From: Linanthus parryae
Lineage: Eukaryota > Streptophyta > Magnoliopsida > Ericales > Polemoniaceae
Assembly (NCBI GenBank): GCA_023055425.1
Contig: JALGPY010000013.1
Location: 14,545,735-14,609,734, forward strand
DNA: 64,000 nt
Direction of reading: 5' to 3'
The number at the start of each line of letters is the position of its first letter. Position 1 is the stretch's first letter. Below the pieces are notes generated by a model that did not search any database, was not told where the DNA came from, and was given only the letters and a program-made list of their open reading frames with translations. The translations under genes were made by a program, and so were the position numbers. Shown in pieces: positions 41,870 to 52,979 of this stretch.

Positions 41870-42270
41870 CTTGTGATCGTGCTCATGTTCCATGAAAAGG
41901 ATCAATGTTCTGTTGTGGTGCAAATGCCGAGTATATTGCTGCAAGTGGTGCAACAAAAGAAGCTGTTTGGATTAGAAAATTTGTTTTTGAGCTTGGTGTA
42001 GTTCCTAGCATTGGGGATGCCACAGTGTTGTATTGTGACAACACAGGCGCGATCGCTCAATCTAAGGAACCTAGATCACACCAGAAATCCAAACACGTAC
42101 TCCGGAAGAACCATCTTATTCGAGAGATTATCGATAGAGGAGATGTGAAGATATGAAAGATTCCTACAGATGATAATCTGGCAGATCCATTTACAAAGCC
42201 GCATGTTCAGCCCAAGCATGAAGAGCACACTAGGGCGATTGGCATACGCGATGCACCAGATTGGCTCTAG
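41870..42270 (+). pseudogene. Copia RNase H C-terminal fragment
   Basis: Plus-strand translation reads NAEYIAASGATKEAVWIRKF, then VLYCDNTGAIAQSKEPRSH, a KHVLRKNHLIREIIDRGD block and, after a stop, DNLADPFTKP and a RDAPDWL end. This is the end of a copia RNase H and pol C-terminus of the B/C family, followed directly by a polypurine tract (AAGTGGGAGAC) and LTR. The polymerase and the front of RNase H are missing. It could be the displaced 3' end of a B-like element. Confidence 0.85.
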
Positions 42271-42284
42271 TGCAAGTGGGAGAC

Positions 42285-43688
42285 TGTTGGAATAGATGCC
42301 CTAGAGCCAATCCAATTTTAGTATGAATTGGCTAGAATAATCATTGTATTATTTATGGATATATTTAATATAATGAAGTCCTTATATTTACAACTCCTGT
42401 TGTTTATCTTAAATGTCCCTAGTCAAATATAATGATTAATAGGACGATCATCTATAGACTAGTATGGGGTTGGATTGATATTGAGATATCACGATCCAAC
42501 ACATGGGTATGTGTTAGGAATAATGACATACCGGATTTACCCAAATCTGAGAAGGGTACATACAAGTTATGTAAAGTCAGAAGCGCTTCTCGCGGTGATA
42601 GGATATTATCATCGTTAGACATGACGTCACTAGATCCTCTAGTTGTGGAATACTGTGCTTTGAAAGCGTCAAACGCTACTCCGTAATTGGGTAGTTATAA
42701 AAGCGCATATTTTGCACAATAGGAAGCAGGCTAAGAGATGGTGAGTGATGTAGACAGGATTTGACCCTCCAAATACTGGGAGCAGTTTTCCGAGGCCACT
42801 CGAGGGATGGCGCCTATCGAATGCCTGGCCAGACTCATATGAATCAATATGGGGATATTGATCTCATATGTATGGATAGGGCTATTCCCAGGATCGAGAA
42901 ACATGGATTGGATATACGGGTGTGACTTCTATGTCTCGTGTCCAATCCGGATAATGAGACAAAGGGATACGATGATAAGATCACAAGGTTTGTCAAGATG
43001 ACTATTTTTATTAATTGGGTGGCATGGATGTGTTGCTAGACCACGCTCCATGTTTGTAAATAGTTACTACCATTTAAGTAGAAACCTATGGGGTCACACG
43101 CCATATGAATATAATTGGACAAGAGACTTAATTAATATAGATTAATTAAAAGGATCATATTGCAACTAGTTGCTAACTTAGTGGGACTGATTAACAAATA
43201 ATACTATTCCATATATGATATGATTAGTATTGGGCCCTTTATGGAAACAAGTAGGAGTAGTTTGACTATATAAAGGAACTCCTTCCTTCCCTCTCAATAC
43301 ATGTTATTCATAACACATATTGAGAGGAGAGAAAAGAGTTGAGAGCAAGCAAGGCAAGAGGCGTCCGCCCCTTACCTGCGGCCCCAAACCCGTCGGCCAC
43401 ACAAGGAGGCCGTGCCTCTCTTTTTGGCTTCATTTCGTGATTCCGTTGTCTCCTTCCTCCGTTCTAGCTAGCACAAGAAGGTTGGGAAGTCCAATTCTCT
43501 ATCCTAGGCGTGGATCAACCGTAGAGAACGTGACATTATTCGCGTTTGAAGTCATCAAAGGAGAACCCAAAGGTAAACAAATATTAATCCTTTACTATCG
43601 TTATGTGCTCTTGACTTTTGATCCTTGGAGGTATTTGAACATAACAATTATTTTCTTCCGCTGCGATTCCATGTTCAAAACCCTACAG
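42285..43688 (+). mobile_element. Copia 3' LTR of the B/C family, plus orientation
   Basis: It starts TGTTGGAATAGATGCCCTAG after the purine tract and ends GTTCAAAACCCTACAG, about 1404 bp. With 40427-41851 it forms an inverted pair of LTRs separated by about 430 bp. No duplication matching either side was found, so its borders are rearranged. Confidence 0.88.
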
Positions 43689-43794
43689 TAAATTTATCGG
43701 ACTTTGGTCCAAGTTTATTGGAAACTATTTACATAAAATTCATAACCCAAATTATTTATGAATGACATACTAGGACACTTCCTAGTCCATATAT
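43689..43794. other. Short unassigned junction
   Basis: About 105 bases between the plus-strand LTR and the minus-strand integrase remnant. No similarity recognised. Confidence 0.4.
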
Positions 43795-44660
43795 CATATG
43801 GTATTTTTCCTAATTGATTCAGATGGAACAAGGTTAAGGGCGAAATTTGCTGTAATTAGAACATGGCCCTTAAAATTAAACTGGAAATTCTGTTTGACTC
43901 ATTATGGATCGAACAATGTCCAACAAGGTCCAATCTCTCCTCTTAAACACGCCATACCCATGTGTTGTTATAGGCTGAGCGAATTCGGATCATATCCAAC
44001 ACTCCTATAGATGCTTGTCAGACTCTAGGCTTAAGTCTTCTCTTCCACGATCCAATCGTAGAGCCATGATACTTTTTCCAAACTGGCTCTGTACTTCATT
44101 CTTGAATTACTTGAACAATTCAAAGGATTTTGATTTGTTTCTTCATAACATACACAAATCCATACTCACTGAAGCCATCAGTAAATATGATGAAGTGCTG
44201 AAACCACCTTTAGCATTTGTGCTTAACGGCCTACATACATCAATATGTATGATTTCGAAAGATCATATCTTTCCAATTAAACAAGTTTTACATGTCTCAT
44301 ATGATTCAAAATCAATTGAGTCTAGAAATCCATCCATATGGAGCCTAGATATGTATCTCTCATTTATGTGGCCTAAACAACAATGCCAAAGATAAGTGAT
44401 GTTCATATCATAATATGCAAACCTCTTGGTATTAATGTTATAGATGAATTTATCATGATCAAGAATATATAACCCATTAGAAAAAAGTGCATTACAATAA
44501 CGAATTTATCACAATAAATAGAACAACATTAGTCAATTATTTTAATAAAAATGTTGTTCATGTACAAGCAAGAAACTGTGATACTGTCCCTACTCAAAGT
44601 AGTGACATAATCTTATTTGTCTAATTCATGGATATTTTCAAAAAGGTAGATATACTTCCC
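43795..44660 (-). pseudogene. Element C integrase and protease remnants
   Basis: On the minus strand, blocks of the B-type integrase are visible but full of stops: CLGHINERYISRLHMDGFLD, FESYETCKTCLIG, SYLLMASVSMDLC-like, FGKSIMALRLDRGREDLSLE and RRDWTLLDIVRS. Toward 44600 a weak protease end follows. The reverse transcriptase side is missing at 43795. The second catalytic Asp neighbourhood survives as LRLDRG. Dead copy. Confidence 0.75.
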
Positions 44661-46974
44661 TACAACTAATACAGCAACCCCTTGCTTCGTTGCCCCGCGT
44701 GTAGGTTTACTTCTTCCTTATCCAATTGTCTACGTCTCTTTAGATACTCCACATTTCTATAAATGTGAGATCCTCATCTAGTATCATATACCCATGATAA
44801 TGATATGGACACATTTATTTCTATATCAAAAATACCTAAATTGGATTCATAATTTCTTTATGATTTCTTTCCAGGTACTTTGGGCAGTCTCTCTTCCTCT
44901 ACACCACCTATGGGATTTTAAGGCAACTTGGTTTTAGCAACAAGCTTGCATTATACCCATGGGGTCGGCGCAAACATTTTGCCCTTACCCATGTTGTTAA
45001 CCATTAACATGTTTTTCCTTAGCCCTTTATGTGTGCTTTGTTTAGCGATTCACAATCATATTGAGTAAATCACCTTTGAACAAACTATAATTGCATCAAA
45101 TGAAATTCTCGGTCCAATTGGGCGAATAACTATATATTCTTCATGTATCTCATAGATAACTTCCAGTCTCTAATCTTTCAATCCTGTTGAAGCAGCTTAG
45201 TTGCGCTTGACCTCTTGCTTCAGCAGTTACAATTACTAGCGTGTGTCGTCAACTCATATATCGAATAATCAAGTCACCTTGCTATGGCAAGCCCGAACTC
45301 ATTCCATCTGGATCATGACGAGTGCTAAGCAAGAGAGTGCAAAGTGGAGCAACACTTGAAACCTTTCATGTCTAGGTCGCTCTGTGAAAGAGCTTCTTTT
45401 AATGTATGATCATACGCCGCTATGTTCTCATCTTGCTTCCAAAGCTCAGAGTTCATTGCACCTGTCAAGATCCATATTTCAATTCTTTCTGAGCTTCCTT
45501 TGGGAAGTCACCCAAAAATTAGTTATTTAGGTAGAAACAATTCCAATTGCATCCTTATGCAACTCTTGGTTCAATTGGGCAAATAATCCTTATTTATCTA
45601 TCCCATAGATAATCCCAATTGGTTGCCTCTAGGCTTTTAATCTTGTTAAAATCATTCAGTTGCGTCCAACCTCTTACTCAAACAGTTGCACATTACTTGC
45701 TTGTGCCATGGCATCACATCTTGATGAACCAAGTCTCCCTGCTTTGGAACGCACGAGCTTGGTAAAGCATGACCATGATGAATATTTAAGTAACGAGAAG
45801 GCAAAACGAAATATTTAAATTTGAGGGATTTTTCTTTTAATATTAATTGTTTTGTTGATCCATATCGACTGATCTACTTATTTTGAGTCGGGAAAACTGA
45901 CAAATAAAAGATCCGGGTTGTTAATTATCTTATTATCAATTTTGCATGCATCGTCCATACACCAACAAAAATTAAATAACACAATAAATAAACAAATACA
46001 AACAAAAATTAAACGTGTTATGGATATGGACTCTAAACTAAGAGATTCTCCAAGCCAATGAGAATAAATTTGAACCCTAAAATAGAATGCTCATCTCCAC
46101 GTGCCTCCATCTTTTGGTCCATGCTCCATAGCTTGAGGAATGCTCCATGCTCCTTAGCCTTGTGGAATGCTCCATCTTGTGGTCCTCTAGTTCTTTAGTC
46201 TTCTTCTTCTTCATGTCTTGACAATCATCAAATCTATATAATACTAGCTAGCATCTATACTAAATAGAAAAGATCTCACAAGTTGAGAAGAAGACCGGCT
46301 CGCAGGACATAAAACCTAATTATCTATTACATTAATTTTACCGGCTCGTAGGCCGTGAAACAAACCAAAAAAAATTCACCTTCACAACATCCACATCTAA
46401 GGCCATATCCAACCACCATGCGAATAGCACATAAATAGTTAAAATCCATTTTTAACGCGCTTGGTCAAATTTAGTTGATTTTAAACATACTAGGGTCAAA
46501 ACGGTCCAAGAGGGTCCACCATCACTATGGTCGAACACCTAAAGGACCGCCACAAGCCTTGGGCGGACCGGTTCCTAGCCCACAGCGCTAGGGAGGCCCG
46601 GCCCCTTGGCCGTGGCTACCTTGGGCGGCAATGAAGAGAGAGGCGGTCCCCAAGGGGGGTGCGAACCTGTTTGGGATTAGTTTCCAAAACAACTCCTTCT
46701 TCCTTGTTTCCCAAGTTTAGTTGTTTCAAAATTGAAAAACCCCTATTCCAATTGGTGCCCAAAGCCTAGTTTTTCAAGATCCAAAATTACTCATCATATG
46801 TTATACAAATTCCCTAACCTTACATCCCATGTAATATTAGGTCTTTTTGGATGAATCATTATAAAAATTGCATCAATTATGCTTGATTTGTCCATTTTAC
46901 ATGACAAACAATAATTAAAGTGTAAAAATGATATAAACGTAACAAATAAACTGCATTATGCTCTACGACTTGTG
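44661..46974 (-). other. Element C gag remnant and leader
   Basis: 44700-45070 retains weak gag C-terminal similarity (a CPKYLE-like block after frameshift). The N-terminal gag domain is deleted. The rest is untranslated leader, containing a diverged tandem duplication (45080-45800), the uninterrupted integration site used by Sirevirus J in element B (45564-45568), and the GC-rich island (46500-46660). Confidence 0.7.
45080..45800 (-). repeat. Diverged tandem duplication in the element C leader
   Basis: 45080-45330 and 45548-45790 share the same order of words: ATTGCATC, CAATTGGGC, ATCTCATAGATAA versus ATCCCATAGATAA, CAGTTGCG/TAGTTGCG, CCTCTTGCT/CCTCTTACT, and CACCTTGCTATGGCA versus TCCCTGCTTTGGAA. 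The period is about 466 bp. Confidence 0.65.
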
Positions 46975-46987
46975 GCTCTGATACCAC
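46975..46987 (-). other. Primer-binding site of element C
   Basis: On the minus strand GTGGTATCAGAGC, complementary to initiator Met tRNA, directly inside the 5' LTR. Confidence 0.9.
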
Positions 46988-48474
46988 TGTTGGATTTTTG
47001 TAACGGATTACGCAGCGGAAAAACAATAATTAAGATCCGCACAAGACCCTCCAAGGATCACAAGAAGAGACATCATAACGATAGCAAAGGTTCTAGTAAC
47101 AATTACCTTGTTTGTATCCTTGGATGACTTCAAACGCAAAATAACGTTCGCGCCTTTACGGATAGTCCACGCCTAGGATCAAGCTCTAGATTCCTCCACG
47201 TCTTGTGCTCCCAACCAGTGGAAGAAGAACAATCACGCAACGGAGACTAAAAGAGGCTCGGCCTCTTCTTAGTGGACAAGTAGAGGGAGCGGACGGGACT
47301 TGGCTTCGGCATTGCCTTGTCTTGCTCTCTCTATCCTTGCTTTGTTCTCTCTTACTCAACGTATGGTATGAGAATTAGTGTCAAAATAAGCTAGGAGAGT
47401 TATTTTTATAGTCTAACAACTCCTTTTTTACTACATAAATGCTCCTCTGCTAATCCTGCCCATACACGAATTAGTCCAACTTGCAAACTAGGTCTATACA
47501 TGGATTAGTCTACCTTGAGCAAATCCTAATCATGTCTCTACATTGATCAGTCCGACTTGCAAATTAGTCCTACTAAGTTTGCAAGTGGTTGCGTATTGAT
47601 CCTTGCGCAGCGACTAGCAAATTTGTCCTACCATGTCTAGTTTAATCCATATGGCATGTTACCCCATAGGTTTCTAAATAGTTGGTAGTAACAATTACTA
47701 ACATGGAGCGGTGTCTAGCAACACATCTATGCCACCCAACTAATAAAAAAGGTGAGTAATCCGAAAAACCTAGTGACTATATTGTCTCATCCCTTTGTCT
47801 CTATATCTAGATTGGACACGAGACATAAAAGTCACACTTGTATATCCAATCCGTAGTTTCTTGATCCTGGGAATAGTCTTATCCATGCAGATAACATTTA
47901 TATCCCATATTGATTTATATGAGTTTAGCCAGACATTCTATAAGCACTACCCCTCTAGTGGCCACTGATATTTTCTCCGGTTATGTGGAACGGACAAATT
48001 TTATCTACATCACTTCCATCTCTAAGCTTGCTTCCTATTGTGTCCGATTAGCGCCTTTATTACTACTTAGTTATGATGTAGCGATTGACGATGTCAAAAC
48101 ACAATATTCCACAACTAGAGGATCTTGTGACTTCAAGTCTAAGGATGACAATACTGTTGTCACTACGAGAAGCGCTAGTGACTTTACATAACTTTTATGT
48201 AGCCTTCTCGTAAGTGGGTCAATCCAGTATGCCATTACTCCTAATGCATACCCATGTGTTGGATCGGGATATCTCCTCATCAATCCAACCCCACACTAGT
48301 CTATAGTTGATTGTCCTGTTAATCACTATAATTAACTAGGGATTTTTAACAATGAAACATTTATATTCTAAAGACTTCATTCATGTTAACATATCTCCAT
48401 ATCGATAACATAATGAATAGTAAATCCATGTAAATGTTACAGGAAATAGATTGCCTCTAAGGAATGCTCCAACA
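46988..48474 (-). mobile_element. Copia element C 5' LTR
   Basis: 1487 bp with terminal inverted TGTTGGA/TCCAACA ends. It pairs with the split 3' LTR (28445-28902 plus 39034-39918). ACCCT follows at 48475-48479 and matches 28440-28444. A short open frame in the antisense direction (47910-48191) is repeated at 39403-39798 only because the LTRs are duplicates. Confidence 0.92.
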
Positions 48475-48479
48475 ACCCT

Positions 48480-49004
48480 AACTCTCTCTCTCTCTATCTC
48501 TTTGCTTTTTGTTGCAGGATCATGCTAGCATGCTTACTTGTCTGAAAATCTTTTTGCAAAGGCCCCGATTACATGCTCTGCGGGGGTTTGCCTAGCTGAT
48601 TATGAACTATATATGAGTAGATCCATCGTCCGCACATTTAAGTGTTGAGTTCTCTTATATGATCTCTGAAGTCGTCCAGGACAACGAAACGCTTAAATGT
48701 GGGGAGGGGGGTTTGTGTTATTTGCTAGCCATGTCTATTTGCATAGCCAATTACATACAGTTTGTGTCTTATTGTGAGATTTTGTGGTTAGTGTCGTGTT
48801 TAAATATATTTTCATATTGTGGTACGATTGGTTACATTATTCATTTTTGCAAGTTTACTTATTGAGTCCCCATACCCCAATTGTCACGTGGTTAGTAGAG
48901 TTGGCCAATTCATATAGATTTTAGTAAAATTTGAAGAAAAAAATTGAAAATATAGATATCAGAAAAATCCTAAAAAATTGAGTTAAGGGTAATCTAGGAG
49001 CTAG
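48480..49004 (+). other. Gypsy element I 3' region (continued)
   Basis: Resumes gypsy I after element C. GGACAACGAAACGCTTAAAT, then a G-rich GGGGAGGGGGGTTTG and TTTGCTAGCC match the complement of 59870-59940 in element H, where the G-rich word is GTGTGGGGGTG. An A-rich stretch near 48930-48990 follows. It is broken at about 49004, where Sirevirus G sequence starts. Confidence 0.65.
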
Positions 49005-49522
49005 AAACCCAAAAAGCTAATCCTGGAAAGAAGTCTGCAAAGAAGGATCTTGAAGCTGAATCTTCAAATCCTTGAAGCCCAGCCTTCTTATTCTTTCTAT
49101 CTTCTTTTTTCCTTCAAGTCCTGCAGTTTGTTTAAACTTGCTTTTTATCTTCAAAACACTCTGAACTAGATCCTACATTACTTCTACTCTTTTGATTAAA
49201 GTCAAAAAGGGGGAGAAGATTATGTGTTTTTGTGTTAAGTCTTGTAATAATTTTGAGTAGGATGCTGAATAATTTTGTAGGATGCTGGTTGGTTATTGCT
49301 ATTAATGTTTTTGTTAAGGTTCTATATTATGTTTAAATATTTCTGTTAAGGTGCTATATTATGTTTAAATATTTTAGTTAAGGTGCTATATCATGTTTAA
49401 ATGTGATCATTAGTTTAATACAGTTACTGGTATTGGTGGATTACTTGTGTTTTTGAGTTGCAGGAAATGTGATCATAATCTGGATTTCAATAATGTGTTT
49501 TGTCTTTCATCAAGGGGGAGAT
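49005..49522 (+). other. Sirevirus G tail: env-like end and polypurine tracts
   Basis: Starts with the last codons of an env-like gene (NPGKKSAKKDLEAESSNP, stop at 49072). A 3' region follows, with a first purine tract AGTCAAAAAGGGGGAGAAG (49200-49219) and a second, ATCAAGGGGGAGAT, adjoining the LTR. It lies upstream of the LTR although it is 3' sequence, so the LTR is shared between two element bodies. An ATGTTTAAAT-containing unit of about 36 bp is repeated three times (49319-49402). Confidence 0.75.
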
Positions 49523-51045
49523 TGATAGATCTGAAGCTCTTTGATATTGATATTTGGAAGAATATGCAGAAGGAGTTTAGATTCCTTGATGATGAAAGCC
49601 GGAAACACAGGCTGACATATTGGAAATTTTCATAAGTGCCAAAGCTTCAAGGTTTTGAGGCACTGTAGCTATGCATATACATATATATACATGTGACTAA
49701 TTGTTCTGTGTAGGTCTTTGATTTTGATATGGACTGGGTTATACAACTCAATATATAACACTATGCAGGCATGAGTAATTCTTGTTTTGGATGGATTAAC
49801 ATAATATGCAAGACTGAATTTGATTGGAAATCAAAGTTGAATATGATGAACTAGCAGACAAAGCTTCAAAGCTTTGAGATTCAATGAGTACTCTTCACTT
49901 CTAAGTTCATCTGATTAAATCTGTGTATTCAGATTATTTCATTGGGATTCATAACCTGTTATGGATCTATTATTGTCTATTTATACTTGTTCTATAATGT
50001 GTTGATAATATATTCATTAGATTGAATGTATTAGATGAGTTTATTTTCAGACAAAAATTAGCCAAGTTTTTCTCATGAACTGTTGGCATATTGCTGATAT
50101 GATCTTGATGCTAGTTAGTCTAGATATTGTTTGATCTTCTTTTTTGAGTGTATACAGGGTTGTTGGGCGTTCCAACGTCTATAAACCAATCAGATATCTG
50201 TCCAAACATAGTTGTTGAAAGAAGCATAAAAGGGATGAGGATTTTTAGGCATTCCGCTCCTAAAATCTCTCTCGTTGCTGCAAGCTTTTATTTAAAGAGA
50301 TCGGTGCTTTGAATTTGAAGGAGAGATTCTGACTAAGATTGAAAAAACGTGAGATTTGAAGAGTGCTACAAACAAGAGAGATCAGATCATTGAAATATTA
50401 AGAATCACCAGGCTATTGACACTGCAGAAGCAAGATCATTCACCACAGATTGAAGAACACTTCCAAGCTTCATTGCATATCTCTATTCTGTTTTCTTCAC
50501 ACTTGTACTAAACTTGTATTATCATTCAGTGTTCTTAACATCACAAACATATAAGATAAGTTTTTCAAGTGTAAAACAAAGAGGTTCTTATTGTTTCAAC
50601 ATGTTGTAGCTGGAACTAGATAGGTTAGGAACCACAAGCTGTATAGGTGAAAGGTATCTCACTTAGGCTTGAGATCTAGGGCTAAATTTGGGTGATTAAT
50701 AAGAAGTTGTGTTAGTATCCCAAAGGGATAAGATCCCTCAGGCAGAGACTAGGTCCATTTGTGACTGAACTTTGTAAAATCTTTGTGTTCTTGCGGCTTA
50801 CTTCATTTATCTTTACATCACAGTCAAAATAGGAAGTTCCAAAGCATTGTAGTTTACCAAATCTCAAATCTTTGAAGTCTCTGTTTTCTCCAGTTATATC
50901 TCTGGTTTCTCAAAGCTTTGAGATATCAACTGCATATTCTACTCAAGTTTTAAAAGACTAATTTTTATCAAAATTTAGCATACTCTATTTAACCCCCTTC
51001 TAGAGTATTTAGATCCTGCTATTCTACTTACATTACAAACTTTCA
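49523..51045 (+). mobile_element. Sirevirus G LTR
   Basis: 1523 bp, TGATAGATCTGAAGC to ACAAACTTTCA. Shares with the A and solo LTRs the blocks GGAACCACAAG, AGATCCCTCAGGCAGAGA and CTTCTAGAGTATTT. It contains several CAAAGCTTTGAGA palindromes. It precedes an initiator-Met primer-binding site and gag. Confidence 0.92.
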
Positions 51046-51047
51046 AT

Positions 51048-51057
51048 TGGTATCAGA
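51048..51057 (+). other. Primer-binding site of Sirevirus G
   Basis: TGGTATCAGA, two bases after the LTR. The match to the initiator Met tRNA complement weakens after ten bases (TCT instead of GCC). Confidence 0.85.
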
Positions 51058-51096
51058 TCTTGTGTCAATGTTTAAGGATCTAACAATCTTGTGACA

Positions 51097-52960
51097 ATGA
51101 GTAATGTAGGTGATGGAGGATTCTCACAGGGAAGAGCAGCTAATAGACCTCCAGTATTCTGTGGTGATAACTTTGTGCATTGGAAGTCACTGATGAAAAT
51201 GTTCATCGTAGATCAAGATATGGATTTATGGTCTATTGTTGTGAATGGCCCAATTTATTTTATACTACCACTAATGGAGTCAGAACTATCAAACCTGATG
51301 AAGATCTCTCAGTCACTGAGCTGGAAAAGGTATCAAAGAATTATAAAGCTTTGAACGTACTATATTGTGCTCTTAGTGCAGATGAGTTTAACAGGATATT
51401 CAATTGCAAGAGTGAAAAAGAGATATGGGATAAGCTAACTGTTACTTATTAAGGAACTTGCCAAGTCAAGTTGAAAAAGATCAATATCCTTTTGAGAGAG
51501 TATGAATTGTTTAAGATGAATACTGGTGAATCCATCAAGGATATGTTCAAAATGTTTACAGATATTGTGAATAACTTGGAATTCTTGGGAATTGCTTTCT
51601 CAAATGAGGAAAAGGTTAGGAGAATACTTAGAAGTTTACCAAAGGAAAAACGGGAGCCTAAGAAAACTGCAATTGAGGAGGCTCAAGACTTAAGCATTCT
51701 GGAACTTGATGATCTACAAGGAAAATTGCTCACTCATGAGATCTCCATGAAGGAAGTATATGGTGACTTGAGTGACGTTACTAAGAACCTGGCACTCAAG
51801 GCAAAGGTCAATGAAAAATCTCAAAGCCTTGAACATGATGATGATGATGATGAAGAAGAAGCCTTAGCGTTGATTTCCAAAGCCTTGGCCAGAATTCTGA
51901 AAAAGAAGAGAAACTTTGGAAACAAGTACTACAGAAAAGAAAAATTCTGATCCTCTACCAGCAAGGACCAGAAAGGTAAATCTACTTCACATTCATATAA
52001 ACCTACAGTTATGAATTGATATGAATGTGGAGATGCAGATCATCTGGTAAGAGATTGCCCTCAGCAGAAGAAAAGCAGACAATTTCCTAATAAGGAAAAT
52101 GACAACAGGAGAAACAAGGAAATGGTAGCTTCATGGAGTGATTCAGACTCTTCAGACTCAAATTTTGTTGAAATGCAAGCCAATCTCTGTTTGATGGCTG
52201 AACATCAGGGAGATCACTCTACTGAGAAGCCAATTGAAGATACGGTAAAGAATATTTTATCTAGTCCTTCTGATGTTTTACCTCAAATCCTAAAAAGCAT
52301 GTTTTTGAATGAGGAAAGTTCCATGAATGAGATTGATTCTTTGCAAGTAAAAGTTCATGAGCAAGAAAAGAAATACGTAGATTTGGTTTTTCAAAACAAA
52401 TGAAGCTACTAAGTTGAAGATTGATAGTGAGCCTTGGACAGTAGATTCAAAGATTTGAAATCACAAGTCAAAGAAGTTGTTGATCAAAAATCTCTTTTAA
52501 CTGATAAGTATGTTGATCTAAAGAGTCATTCAGATGAGTTAGAACAACATAACACTTCATTGACTAGTGAGCATCATGAATCCAAGAAATTCAACCTTTG
52601 CTGGCTCAGAACATAAGTTAAATCTTATGCTTGGAGGAAGTATGCATTCTGTATACAAAAGTGGAATTGGTTATAATCCAAATTTTCCAAAAAGAAACCA
52701 AACCAGATTTGTAAAAGCAGGAAGCCGACCTTCTCGAAAATGTCATTATTGTGGTAAACTTTGACATGTGAAATTAACTTCCCCCTTTAGAAAGATAGAA
52801 CCTCATATAATGAGGAACACCTATCCTTATCAGCTTAAGGGACAAGTAAAACATATTTGGGTTCCAAAAGGAATTAGATCACCTAACATGGTTGATTCGG
52901 AGTATGAATCTAAATTCTACACTTTGTCTAATAGCCTGTTAAGGCACTGATTGAATTTTG
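51097..52960 (+). pseudogene. Sirevirus G gag
   Basis: The start MSNVGDGGFSQGRAANR is followed by NFVHWKSLMKMFIVDQDMD. A frameshift near 51250 leads to the RTIKPDEDLSVTELEKVSKN frame, then KEIWDKLTVTY and a stop, then YELFKMNTGESIKDMFK and LRSLPKEKREPKK (UBN2-type gag). An acidic DDDDDEEE stretch follows the word QSLE made by a palindromic motif. The first zinc knuckle (near 52016) has lost its first Cys to TGA but keeps ECGDADHLVRDC. A coiled-coil part (52320-52600) and a second knuckle CHYCGKL (52741) follow. About six lesions are present. No longer functional. Confidence 0.87.
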
Positions 52961-52979
52961 CAGGATGTCACCAAAGCTT

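Noticed and set aside
8053..43688. Treating the LTR at 42285-43688 as the 3' LTR of element B
   Set aside because: It is the right family and strand and follows RNase H, but the flanking bases do not match GAAGG and the LTRs differ considerably, so the link cannot be supported.
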